The notes: generated from the sequence alone by a model not told the origin. A stretch of DNA of 11,299 nucleotides from Clostridiales bacterium (GCA_019419895.1 JAHZIE010000063.1:1960-13258); one strand, 5' to 3'; positions 1-7,123 are shown, counted from the stretch's first letter. A program made the numbers and translations.

Positions 1-497
1 GTCTGTAAATCCACACTTTGCAGCAGCCTCGCGTCAGCAGCAACAAAATCTCCCGTTTCCAGCACCAGGATGTCTCCCACTACAACCTCTTCCGAAGGAA
101 TTTTCATGTGCTGCCCGTCTCTGATCACCTTAGCTTCGGGTGCGGACATCTTTTTCAGTGCCTCAATCGCCTTTTCCGCCTTGCTCTCCTGAATAAGTCC
201 AATGACGGCATTCACTGTAACAATAACGAGAATAATGATGGAATCCACAAAATCAGCGTCATGCTGCATCATGGAGGTGACAAAGGAGATCACCGCCGCC
301 GCGAGCAACGTCAGCACCATAAAATCGGAAAACTGTCCCAGAAACCGGAGGAACCAGCTTTTCTTTTTCGCGGCCGTAAGCCGGTTGCTTCCATTCTTTT
401 TCCGGCTTTCCATCACCTGACGGCTGTCCAGTCCCTTTTTCTCTTGGCTCCCTATCTGTCTGAGAGCCTCTCTTGCGGATATGTTATGCCATTCCAT
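1..497 (-). CDS. P-type cation (calcium-type) ATPase, N-terminal part
   Basis: This is the beginning of a cation-pumping P-type ATPase; the remaining roughly 700 residues lie beyond the left edge. About 165 codons are present. Residues 1-70 resemble the cation ATPase N-terminal domain, with a basic stretch (ESRKKNGSNRL) before the first membrane pair. Hydrophobic segments lie at about 50-70 and 78-100 (SIIIILVIVTVNAVIGL), followed by the QESKAEKAIEALKKM stretch typical of the SERCA/PMCA-like class. The start of the actuator domain follows (VVVGDILVLETGDFVAADARL). The family couples ATP hydrolysis to export of calcium or a related divalent ion across the cytoplasmic membrane. The start at 497 is chosen because a GGGGG run lies about 8 bases upstream. 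The catalytic DKTG motif is not in the window, so substrate class is inferred from N-terminal similarity only. The gene is divergent from the YtaF-like gene at 702. Confidence 0.88.
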   Translation of the reverse strand, partial: MEWHNISAREALRQIGSQEKKGLDSRQVMESRKKNGSNRLTAAKKKSWFLRFLGQFSDFMVLTLLAAAVISFVTSMMQHDADFVDSIIILVIVTVNAVIGLIQESKAEKAIEALKKMSAPEAKVIRDGQHMKIPSEEVVVGDILVLETGDFVAADARLLQSVDLQ

Positions 498-657
498 CTC
501 TCATCCCCCTGTTTTTCCTCTTTCCTTCCCACGCCGCGGGCGCTGTCTTTTTCTACGCCCGGACTTTCTGTTCTCAATTATATTCATCTCTGCCGGTCAA
601 ATATGACAAGCCTGACAATATCAATCTTTTGTCTGCCGCATAGAATAAAACAGATTC

Positions 658-663
658 TATAAT
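658..663 (+). promoter_or_regulatory. possible -10 element for the YtaF-like gene
   Basis: A perfect TATAAT lies 39 bases before the ATG at 702, in the 204-base gap between two divergent genes. No convincing -35 TTGACA-like hexamer sits 16-18 bases upstream. GCATA at 638-642 resembles the -35 of forespore sigma factors, but the spacing and -10 do not match them well. On the other strand, TATAAT occurs at 582-577 with TTGACC only 12 bases upstream, which is too close to be a normal promoter for the ATPase gene. Confidence 0.3.
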
Positions 664-701
664 TGTATTCCTTGGGAAAATATCTGGGAAAGAGGATAAC
701 T

Positions 702-1385
702 ATGAGCATTATCGGCATTCTGCTGCTGGGAATTTCCCTGAGCATCGACGCGCTTGGAATTGGAATTTCCTATGGGCTGCGCGGCATACAGCTCCCTTGG
801 GCGGCAAAAATGATCACTACCGCCATTTCCGCCGCTGTGATGGCCCTTTCCATTTTTACCGGCGGCTTAATCTCCAGCTTTCTTCCGGAGAATCTCACCA
901 AACTTCTGGGTCCGGGCATGCTGGCCGCACTGGGTTTGTTCATCATCCTTCAGGCAATGCTGCGCGGCCGGCGGCCCACAAAGAAAGGGACGGGAACGGT
1001 GGACGACTGTCAGAATGGGTCTCAAAAAGAAAAAACCGTGTTCCACCTCATGATCCGCTCCCTAGGCGTCACCATCCAAATTATACGCAATCCGCCTTCC
1101 TGTGATTTCGATAACTCAAAATCCGTAGACGCTATGGAGGCCCTATATCTTGGTTTCGCCCTCTCCATTGATTCCTTTGGCGTCGGAATCAGCAGCGCGG
1201 TATCTGGGATGAACACCATGGCAATCCCTCTGGCCGCCGCACTGTTCCAGTTGAGCTTTCTCTCCCTTGGCAGGAGGCTTGGAAGGAAAATAGCGTTTTT
1301 TTCCAAATTGGATTCCTCCATTTGGGTCGTCTGCTCCGGAGCCCTTCTGCTTTTGATTTCCATTCTCCGCATTTTCTGTGGTTAA
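702..1385 (+). CDS. ytaF: YtaF-like sporulation membrane protein (MntP relative)
   Basis: This is a 227-residue integral membrane protein of the YtaF family, which is related to the MntP manganese exporter. Two homologous halves are visible. Each begins with the family signature: LGISLSIDALGIGISYGLRG at residues 8-27 and LGFALSIDSFGVGISSAVSG in the second half. Between them lie a basic loop (RGRRPTKK) and the YtaF-type segment IIRNPPSCDFDNSKSVDAMEA. A final hydrophobic helix ends in GALLLLISILRIF. The start at 702 is preceded by GGGAAAGAGG with good spacing; a TTG-initiated extension to 663 lacks such support. In Bacillus the gene lies next to coaE; here coaE is about 4 kb away on the other strand. 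YtaF is linked to sporulation by family annotation and its transport substrate is not established. Neighbourhood to a calcium-type ATPase hints at cation handling, which is an inference. Confidence 0.85.
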   Translation: MSIIGILLLGISLSIDALGIGISYGLRGIQLPWAAKMITTAISAAVMALSIFTGGLISSFLPENLTKLLGPGMLAALGLFIILQAMLRGRRPTKKGTGTVDDCQNGSQKEKTVFHLMIRSLGVTIQIIRNPPSCDFDNSKSVDAMEALYLGFALSIDSFGVGISSAVSGMNTMAIPLAAALFQLSFLSLGRRLGRKIAFFSKLDSSIWVVCSGALLLLISILRIFCG

Positions 1386-1483
1386 TTTTGGGGGTAGTCT
1401 ATAACTCGCCTGGTTTTTCCATAATTTTTTAAAGGGTTCCGTCCGGAAAACTAAAAAAACCTGTATAAATCTGTCGCGGGATA

Positions 1484-1492
1484 TGATATAAT
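1484..1492 (+). promoter_or_regulatory. extended -10 promoter of the CpXC gene
   Basis: TATAAT at 1487-1492 is preceded by TG one base upstream (1484-1485), giving an extended -10 (TGATATAAT). The hexamer 17 bases further upstream (TATAAA, 1464-1469) is a poor -35, as expected for an extended -10 promoter. Transcription would start near 1499, leaving an untranslated leader of about 130 bases. That leader contains a small stem (GCGCT at 1546-1550 with AGCGC at 1556-1560). Confidence 0.6.
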
Positions 1493-1630
1493 AGCATAAA
1501 ATCAAAAATTTTGCGGCCGGGAAGCAGAAAATATTTTTCCTTTAGGCGCTATTTGAGCGCTGTCACTTGCATACATTTTTCCCCACAGCCGCATCATGCC
1601 AAAAAATTTTCAGATGGAGGAAAATCCGCC

Positions 1631-2290
1631 GTGTCTAAATCTGTTTCAAGAAATGTCATCTGCCCCGATTGCGGCGCTTCCGTCGCGGCAAAAATGTGGA
1701 CGGTTGTCAACACTGCCCAAACACCTGAGTTGCGGGACAAAATTATGGACGAATCCCTTTTTGACTGGAGATGTCCTAACTGCCGTTTTCAAGCGCAGCT
1801 GATCTCCCATTGCCTTTACCACGATCTTGAAAATGGCTTTATGGTCTATCTTCTCCCTGATTTTTCTGATCCCAAACTGGAGGATGGGGGCGTAGAGGCC
1901 CAATATCCTGAAATGGCCGGCCTGACTAAGCGTGTGGTACCGTCCCTGAACAAAATGAAGGAAAAAATTCTCATTTTTGAAGCCGGCGCCAATGATATGG
2001 CGATCGAACTGACCAAGCTTGCCGTGGAGGGCATTATCGAAAAGAAATATGATAAAAAAGTTTTGGCTTCCTACTTTCTTCTGATGGATTCCCAGGAAAA
2101 GGCCATCGGTTTTTCCTTTTTCCTTGAGGGAAGGGATGAACCCGTCTATTATGATACCCGCCTGGAAGTCTATGAGAAATGTATGGATATCATTGAGGAC
2201 TTTGCTTTTGAAGAACTACACAGCCCTTATTTTTTGCTCATTGACGAGACCTGGGCGAAAAAAACGCTGGATACATACCGCAATTCCTGA
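1631..2290 (+). CDS. CpXC domain protein
   Basis: This is a 219-residue soluble protein with an N-terminal CpXC domain (Pfam family of that name), whose biochemical role is unknown. From the GTG start, two cysteine pairs are seen: C11-P-D-C14-G and C48-P-N-C51. Between them lies the typical stretch VVNTAQTPELRDKI. The pairs probably bind one zinc ion as a split zinc ribbon. The rest is acidic and mixed alpha/beta, without membrane segments or signal peptide. The GTG at 1631 is preferred because ATGGAGG ends 10 bases upstream and the zinc pair then sits near the N-terminus, as in the family. The frame is open back to a TTG at 1511, but that extension is basic, low in family resemblance, and begins inside the leader. 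It is transcribed alone from the promoter at 1484. Family assignment is firm; function is not known. Confidence 0.85.
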   Translation: MSKSVSRNVICPDCGASVAAKMWTVVNTAQTPELRDKIMDESLFDWRCPNCRFQAQLISHCLYHDLENGFMVYLLPDFSDPKLEDGGVEAQYPEMAGLTKRVVPSLNKMKEKILIFEAGANDMAIELTKLAVEGIIEKKYDKKVLASYFLLMDSQEKAIGFSFFLEGRDEPVYYDTRLEVYEKCMDIIEDFAFEELHSPYFLLIDETWAKKTLDTYRNS

Positions 2291-2318
2291 ATAACCGGGT
2301 ATATCGGAGTTCATGAAG

Positions 2319-2811
2319 ATGATACATCAAGCCGAACTGTCCGATTTGAATCCTTGTGTCTCCGTCATTCGCCGCAGTTTTTTCCGTCGCGGAAGAATTT
2401 TATATTCCCCCTGACGGCGCGCCGGGATTCACCGCCTTTTCCATATCAGAAGAACGCCTGTGAGACTTTTTTCGGTAAGGACGTCCTATGTTTGTTTTTC
2501 TGGAAGGCGGGCAGATTGTAGGCTTTTATTCCCTGCATGTTTTGGAAGGGCAAAGGTGTGAACTGAACCATCTGTGCGTATTGCCTGAATTCCGCCACCA
2601 CCGGATAGGGGAATCTCTTCTCCTCCATTCCTTTGAGGAGGGAAGAAAACTGGGTTGTCTCCAGATGGAAATTGGAATCGTCGATGAAAATATCAGGCTT
2701 CGTCAGTGGTACGAATCCCACGGTTTTGTACATACAGGAGGACAAAAATTTGGTTTTTTCCCTTTCCCTTTTACCTCCGGATATATAAAAAAGGATCTGG
2801 CGGAATCCTGA
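2319..2811 (+). pseudogene. GNAT family N-acetyltransferase, broken by a frameshift and two stops
   Basis: The intact ancestor was an acetyl-CoA-dependent GNAT acetyltransferase of about 164 residues. The N-terminus starts at ATG 2319 (MIHQAELSDLNPCVSVIRRS) after a GGAG at 2306-2309. After the run of six T at 2378-2383 the homologous reading continues in the next frame (VAEEFYIPPDGAPGFTAFSI), so one T appears to be extra. In that frame a TGA (2461-2463) and a TAA (2476-2478) interrupt before GRPMFVFLEGG. The C-terminal two thirds is open from ATG 2488 for 107 codons. It holds the acetyl-CoA-binding region (ELNHLCVLPEFRHHRIGESL) and the closing motif NIRLRQWYESHGF. An AAGGA six bases before 2488 could let this part be translated alone, but it would lack the first strands and helices of the fold. 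Three lesions make a sequencing artefact unlikely for all of them. Substrate unknown. Confidence 0.82.
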
Positions 2812-3344
2812 GGCTTTCCTTTCAAATTTATTTTCTATTTTTACTTCTTTACAGGTTAGACCTCCCCTATTGCCTTATCTTGTATCTCCCCCGCGGCCCT
2901 TAACTGAACAGTTTTGACTTCTTGGGATAGGGGTGCCGTCAAAGCAACAACTTTTCTCTACATTCCTACACTTGGCCGTTCTGTCCCCAAAAATTCCAAC
3001 AAGGACGGGACTCTCTATTTTGTTTTGGCTTTTAGCTTTGCCGGAAATTTTGGCAAAGCCGAGGCATATAGTTTTCTCCAGGGAATTTTATCTCATAGTT
3101 AAGACCTGCGGAAAGTCAGAGGCTAAAGCAGCCTTAAAAGTCATGGTACCAACAGGCATCTCTAGACGTACTGAACTTTTCCTTTTCATCTCTTGCCCAC
3201 AGGCTGTGAACGGACAACTCCTGTTCTAACCTAATTTTCCCAGCGATGAAACCTTGTTGTTACCAGCTCGCATCGCTCGATATTTGAAGCGAAAGCTTTT
3301 TACGGGGCATCTTCACCACTGTACGTGGTTTCTCTACTCAAAAG
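2812..3344. other. gene-free region with several potential RNA stems
   Basis: No protein with recognisable domains is found on either strand across 533 bases. Several short perfect stems are present in one orientation: TTTGAC 2913-2918 with GTCAAA 2938-2943; GTCCC 2983-2987 with GGGAC 3007-3011; GCTTTGCC 3035-3042 with GGCAAAGC 3052-3059; AGGCT 3120-3124 with AGCCT 3130-3134. Further ones are GAACGGA 3208-3214 with TCC and GTTC at 3219-3226 across one bulged base; AGCGATG 3242-3248 with CATCGCT 3271-3277; and AAGC-GAAA-GCTT at 3287-3298, a GNRA tetraloop hairpin. On the plus strand the region runs straight into the hairpin terminator at 3345. This suits a structured non-coding transcript or a decayed element, but no known RNA family was recognised and no strong promoter was found. 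Confidence 0.4.
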
Positions 3345-3389
3345 AACACCGTCAGAAAGAACATGAGAATTCTTTCTGACGGTGTTTTT
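3345..3389. terminator. bidirectional intrinsic terminator
   Basis: A perfect 17-bp inverted repeat (3345-3361 with 3370-3386) has an 8-base loop. On the plus strand it is followed by five T (3385-3389). On the minus strand it is followed by CTTTTG just past the stem and lies about 12 bases after the aminopeptidase stop codon. It therefore ends the six-gene minus-strand operon. It also stops anything transcribed rightward through 2319-3344. Confidence 0.88.
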
Positions 3390-3398
3390 GATATCTTC

Positions 3399-4799
3399 CT
3401 AATTTCTCAGGAATTCATAAAAAGCGCGATAGGTCATATAAACGTCCAGCTTTGCCACAATTTCAAAGGGGGCGTGCATGGAGAGGACAGGAACCCCTAC
3501 ATCCACAACATCCACATCCAGATTGGCAATATATTTCGCGACCGTTCCGCCGCCGCCTTCGTCCACCTTGCCCAGCTCACCCGTCTGCCACACAATATGG
3601 TTTTCATCCATGATCCTGCGGATCCGGGCCATAAATTCCGCACTGGCGTCTGAAGTACCGGATTTTCCGCCGGAACCTGTATACTTGGTCACCACAACAC
3701 CATAATTGAGATAGGCCGCGTTGTTGGCCTCGTAAACGCTGGGATAAGTCGGATCGAATGCCGCGTTGACATCAGCGGAAAGGCAGACGGACTTTCTCAA
3801 AACGTCCCTTGCCTCCACTCCTTCCATTCGCGCCAGATCGGAAATAAAATCATAGAGATAGAAGCATTTCAGGCCGGTGTTCCCTTCACTTCCAATTTCC
3901 TCCTTATCAGTAAGGACGGTAACGGAGGTATATTCTGGATCCTCGCAGTCAATGGCCGCCTGCAGGGCGGTGTAGGCGCACACCCTGTCGTCATGGCCAT
4001 AGGACCCAATCATACTCCGGTCAAAACCGATATCCCTCGCTTTAAAGGCCGGCACCATTTCCAGCTCGGCGGAGAGGAAATCCTCCTCACGAATGTCATA
4101 TTTCTCATACAGCGCCTTCATAATATTCAATTTGACTGAACCGCTCTCCGCCTCCTGACGGAAAGGGCGGCTTCCGATAAGGATATTCAAATCCTCCCCC
4201 GCGACGCCCTTCTGCATGGTTTTGGCCATCTGCTCCCTCGCCAAATGGGGAAGGAGATCCGTCACACAGAACTGGGGATCCTCTTCATCCTCCCCCAGAT
4301 TCACCTTGACAACGCTGCCGTCTTTTTTGGCGACGCAGCCGTGGAGCGCCAACGGGATGGCCGTCCACTGGTATTTCTTTATTCCTCCATAATAATGGGT
4401 CTTAAAGAAGGCAAGCTCATTCTGCTCATACAGGGGATTAGGCTTTAAATCCAGACGCGGGGAATCAATATGGGCCGCGTTGATGCGCACCCCCTCCTTG
4501 CACTTTCTGCGCCCAAAGGTTGCGAGAATCATCGCCTTTTCCCGGTTCACATAATAGACCTTGCTTCCGGCCTCATAGTCTCCAAAGGGATCAAAGGGGA
4601 CAAAGCCGGCCTTCTCCACCGCTTCCACCGCGTAGGCTACCGCTTCCCGCTCTGTTTTGGCCGCGTCGAGAAATTCCTTATATTCCTCGCAGAACTCATC
4701 CGCTTTGGCCAGCTGTTCCTCCCCAGCGCGGATAACGCCGTTCTTTTTTGAAGTGATCAGCTTTTCCTTCCACTGTTCAAACTCATTGGCTTCTTCCAT
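3399..4799 (-). CDS. apeA: M18 family aminopeptidase
   Basis: This is a 466-residue zinc metallo-aminopeptidase of family M18. It should remove N-terminal residues, in this family often acidic or neutral ones, from peptides in the cytoplasm. Numbered from the chosen start, the metal and catalytic residues are visible: H110 in NAAHIDSPRLDLKP, D270/D271 in GSYGHDDRVCAY, the E300-E301 pair in DKEEIGSEGNTG, D343 in SADVNAAFDP, and H442 in SMHAPFEI. The length suits the longer M18 subgroup (apeA-like). No signal peptide is seen. The start at 4799 is chosen because AGGAGG at 4814-4809 is 9 bases away; the ATG at 4808 abuts that site with no spacer. It is the last gene of the operon, 30 bases after the lytic transglycosylase gene and just before the terminator at 3345-3389. 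Confidence 0.93.
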   Translation of the reverse strand: MEEANEFEQWKEKLITSKKNGVIRAGEEQLAKADEFCEEYKEFLDAAKTEREAVAYAVEAVEKAGFVPFDPFGDYEAGSKVYYVNREKAMILATFGRRKCKEGVRINAAHIDSPRLDLKPNPLYEQNELAFFKTHYYGGIKKYQWTAIPLALHGCVAKKDGSVVKVNLGEDEEDPQFCVTDLLPHLAREQMAKTMQKGVAGEDLNILIGSRPFRQEAESGSVKLNIMKALYEKYDIREEDFLSAELEMVPAFKARDIGFDRSMIGSYGHDDRVCAYTALQAAIDCEDPEYTSVTVLTDKEEIGSEGNTGLKCFYLYDFISDLARMEGVEARDVLRKSVCLSADVNAAFDPTYPSVYEANNAAYLNYGVVVTKYTGSGGKSGTSDASAEFMARIRRIMDENHIVWQTGELGKVDEGGGGTVAKYIANLDVDVVDVGVPVLSMHAPFEIVAKLDVYMTYRAFYEFLRN

Positions 4800-4829
4800 T
4801 TTTATCATCCTCCTGTAGAAATGTAAAAA

Positions 4830-5354
4830 TTATTTTCCATATAGCTTTCGGTAAATCTTCAGATTTTCTGTAATACGTTCTACATACAGCGCGGTATCCG
4901 CGTAAGGGATCCGGTCCAGGTTTTCGCCGTCCCCGGAAATTTCCGGATTTGACAGCCATCCCTTCACCGCGCCGATTCCCGCATGGTATCCGGCCGCAAT
5001 ATTTTCAACGGAATGAAACTCCTCCTGCAAAAGAGAAAGAAAAAAAACGCCGTATCGGATGTTAATTTGAGGTTCAAAAAGGGTTTCCGCGTCATATTTC
5101 CCCGGCTCCCCCATGCGCAGCTGCAGCCATTCAAAGGTTTCGGGCAGAAGCTGCATCAGACCCATGGCGTCATTTTGAGATACCGCGGAAGGTGAAAAAT
5201 TGCTTTCGGCCTTTATTACCGCATAGGCAAGCGCGGGTTCCACACCAAATTCCGCGCAGTATTTTTCTACTTCTGTCTGGTATTCCCGGGGATATGCCCT
5301 TTCGTAATAGGTTTTCATCGCGCCGTAAACGCCAAACGCCGCCATTGCCAGCAC
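4830..5354 (-). CDS. membrane-anchored lytic transglycosylase (SLT domain)
   Basis: The product should cleave the glycan strands of peptidoglycan outside the membrane. Numbered from the GTG at 5354, the SLT domain shows catalytic E50 in VIKAESNFSPSAVS, then GLMQLLPETFEWL at 65-77, GYHAG at 122-126 and YVERITENLKIY at 157-168. The listed start is the first conventional codon, but it lies inside the membrane segment and has no ribosome binding site. The frame is open further upstream to the coaE end. There it encodes a hydrophilic, basic tail (about 30 residues) and the full helix RLVFALVALVVLAMAAFGVY. No ATG, GTG or TTG occurs there; ATA codons at 5459 and 5453 follow AAGGA and GGGGGG. The real protein is therefore probably about 207-209 residues, N-terminus inside, single membrane helix, enzyme domain outside. 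See the finding on the junction. It is coupled to coaE in the operon. Confidence 0.88.
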   Translation of the reverse strand: MLAMAAFGVYGAMKTYYERAYPREYQTEVEKYCAEFGVEPALAYAVIKAESNFSPSAVSQNDAMGLMQLLPETFEWLQLRMGEPGKYDAETLFEPQINIRYGVFFLSLLQEEFHSVENIAAGYHAGIGAVKGWLSNPEISGDGENLDRIPYADTALYVERITENLKIYRKLYGK

Positions 5355-5455
5355 TACCAGCGCAACCAGGGCGAAAACCAGCCGTTTTGCCGGGCTGTGC
5401 CTTTTTTCAGCAGGCTGATCCGGCCGTACCGTTTGTTTAGATGGGTACTGTATGG

Positions 5456-6073
5456 TTATCCCCCCTGTTCCTTTAAAATTTTATCCAAAAGGCGGGACGC
5501 CTGATGATACAGCGCCTGCACACCGCCGGAATTTTCCAGATGGTACTGAGACCGGCTGATATAATATTTATCGTCCTTTTGCGCCGACATGCGCAAAAGC
5601 GCCTCCTCCCGACCGATGGAATCCCTCTCCATAATACGTCTCAGCCTCTTCTCAGCAGGGGCTGTCACCGATAGAACACAGGTACACTGAGCCTGAGCGC
5701 CGCTTTCAAAAAGCAGGGGAGCATCCAATATAATTATAGTATACCCTTTGGAAAAATAGTCATGTATTTGGTTTTTTATCCTTTCCATAATCCGCGGATG
5801 GGTGATCTGGTTGAGTCTTTCATCTGACCGAGGATCCGCGAAAGCCCGGCTGGCCAAGAGCTTTCTGTCCAAAGAACCGTCCGGCCGCAGAATATCCTTT
5901 CCGAACGCCTCCGCCAGTTCCCGCAGACAATCCCTGTCCGACCGGGATACTTCCCGGGCAACCTGATCGGCATCTATTACCGCGCATCCCCTGTCAACAA
6001 AGGCCCTGGAAACAGTGCTTTTGCCCGCGCCTGTAGGGCCGGTCAAGCCAATGACAATGCTCTTTGCCGCCAT
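5456..6073 (-). CDS. coaE: dephospho-CoA kinase
   Basis: This enzyme phosphorylates the 3' hydroxyl of dephospho-CoA with ATP, the last step of coenzyme A synthesis, in the cytoplasm. The 205 residues are the usual family length. Visible motifs are the P-loop GLTGPTGAGKST at 9-20, the substrate-binding stretch VIDADQVAREV at 32-42, ILDAPLLFESG at 115-125, the lid region RLRRIMERDSIGREEALLRM at 143-162, and ENSGG at 180-184. The start ATG at 6073 is preceded by GGGAGGA with normal spacing. It follows the Sua5 gene by 24 bases. The gene ends with CAG GGG GGA TAA, a run of six G directly before the stop that overlaps the beginning of the transglycosylase frame. Confidence 0.95.
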   Translation of the reverse strand: MAAKSIVIGLTGPTGAGKSTVSRAFVDRGCAVIDADQVAREVSRSDRDCLRELAEAFGKDILRPDGSLDRKLLASRAFADPRSDERLNQITHPRIMERIKNQIHDYFSKGYTIIILDAPLLFESGAQAQCTCVLSVTAPAEKRLRRIMERDSIGREEALLRMSAQKDDKYYISRSQYHLENSGGVQALYHQASRLLDKILKEQGG

Positions 6074-6097
6074 GGAGCGTCCTCCCTTCGTCAGTTT

Positions 6098-7123
6098 CTA
6101 TGGAGCGGAAAGATCAATGATTTCAAAGGCGGCCGCACGGATCAGACGGTTATACACCGCCAAGCCAACGCCTGTCGCCTCCGGACAATGGACATAGATT
6201 TCCTTTGCTCCTTTTTTATCCAGCTCTCTCAAATCAAAAAACAGTTTCTGCGCCTGCTTGTCAAATTCCGACCGTCTGCCGAAACAGACATGGGGAACCC
6301 GAAGCAGAGCCACATCTTCTTCAAAGCATAAGGCATAGGTATTCTCTCTGCCCTTCCCATTGACAAAATCAGCATAACCGCCGCTTTCTCCTTTCACAAG
6401 GGTGACATGGGCCTTTGGGGCATAATGCTTGTATTTCATGCCGGGGGACGCCGCCCGGCGTCCCTCCTCCAGCTTGTGCAGGACAGCGGGATCTACCTCC
6501 ACCTTTCCCAAAACCGCCTCCAGCTGTTCCAGGGTAATTCCTCCGGGACGCAGAAGCCGGAAAGGACGGGCCGCCATGGAAATCACTGTGGATTCCACCC
6601 CAACATCACAGGATCCTCCGTCCAGCACCGCGTCGATCCTGCCGTCCATATCATCCATCACATGACGGGCACAGGTAGGGCTGGGACTGCCGGACAAATT
6701 CGCGGAGGGAGCCGCCAAAGGTACGCCCGCCATGGAAATCACCCTCCGGGCCACCGGATGGGAGGGGAACCGGACCGCTACAGTGTCCAGCCCCGCGCTG
6801 ACCTCCTGGGGAATCAGTGATGATTTTTGAAAAATCATCGTCAACGGCCCTGGCCAATATGCCTTTGCCAATTGCTCCGCTTCCGCCGGAACGGCTGCAA
6901 CTAAAGGGAAAAGCTCCTCCAGGGAAGAAATATGGACAATCAAAGGATTATCCTGGGGCCTGCCCTTCGCCAAAAAAATTTTCGAGACTGCCCGCCCATC
7001 TAAAGCGTTGGCCGCCAGGCCATATACCGTCTCTGTAGGGACAGCCACCAGCCCCCCCTGACGGAGCAGCCCGGCGGCCCTTTCGATACCGGAATCATCC
7101 GGCCGCAATAATTCTGTTTTCAT
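6098..7123 (-). CDS. ywlC: L-threonylcarbamoyladenylate synthase, two-domain Sua5/YwlC type
   Basis: The enzyme makes threonylcarbamoyl-AMP from threonine, bicarbonate and ATP. This is the precursor for the t6A modification at position 37 of ANN-decoding tRNAs. From the chosen start it has 341 residues, typical of the two-domain form. The YrdC domain (about 10-195) shows PTETVYGL at 29-36, KGRPQDNPLIVH at 53-64, SANLSGSPSPT at 140-150 and VGVESTVI. The linker SPGMKYKHYAP at 226-236 leads into the C-terminal Sua5 domain. ATG 7123 (MKTELL) is preferred because family members commonly begin this way and GGAGG lies upstream, though 14 bases away. An ATG at 7156 adds 11 residues and is also possible. 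It follows prfA closely, so two translation-related functions are cotranscribed. Confidence 0.93.
   Translation of the reverse strand: MKTELLRPDDSGIERAAGLLRQGGLVAVPTETVYGLAANALDGRAVSKIFLAKGRPQDNPLIVHISSLEELFPLVAAVPAEAEQLAKAYWPGPLTMIFQKSSLIPQEVSAGLDTVAVRFPSHPVARRVISMAGVPLAAPSANLSGSPSPTCARHVMDDMDGRIDAVLDGGSCDVGVESTVISMAARPFRLLRPGGITLEQLEAVLGKVEVDPAVLHKLEEGRRAASPGMKYKHYAPKAHVTLVKGESGGYADFVNGKGRENTYALCFEEDVALLRVPHVCFGRRSEFDKQAQKLFFDLRELDKKGAKEIYVHCPEATGVGLAVYNRLIRAAAFEIIDLSAP

Noticed and set aside
577..600. Minus-strand promoter TTGACC / TATAAT for the ATPase gene
   Set aside because: The spacer is only 12 bases, too short for a sigma-70-type promoter.
18..662. Long plus-strand open frame (214 codons) at the left edge
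   Set aside because: It lies opposite the P-type ATPase coding region, which shows clear family motifs; the plus frame has none and no ribosome binding site.
1545..1561. Hairpin in the CpXC leader as an attenuator or riboswitch
   Set aside because: The stem is only five base pairs and has no T run or recognisable aptamer; it may be chance.
2461..2478. Stop-codon readthrough or selenocysteine at TGA 2461 in the acetyltransferase
   Set aside because: A TAA follows five codons later and a frameshift precedes it; no selenocysteine is expected in a GNAT, so decay is the simpler reading.
3345..3386. The 17-bp inverted repeat as a miniature transposon
   Set aside because: It is followed directly by a T tract and sits just after an operon's last stop, so it is a terminator; no target duplication is seen.
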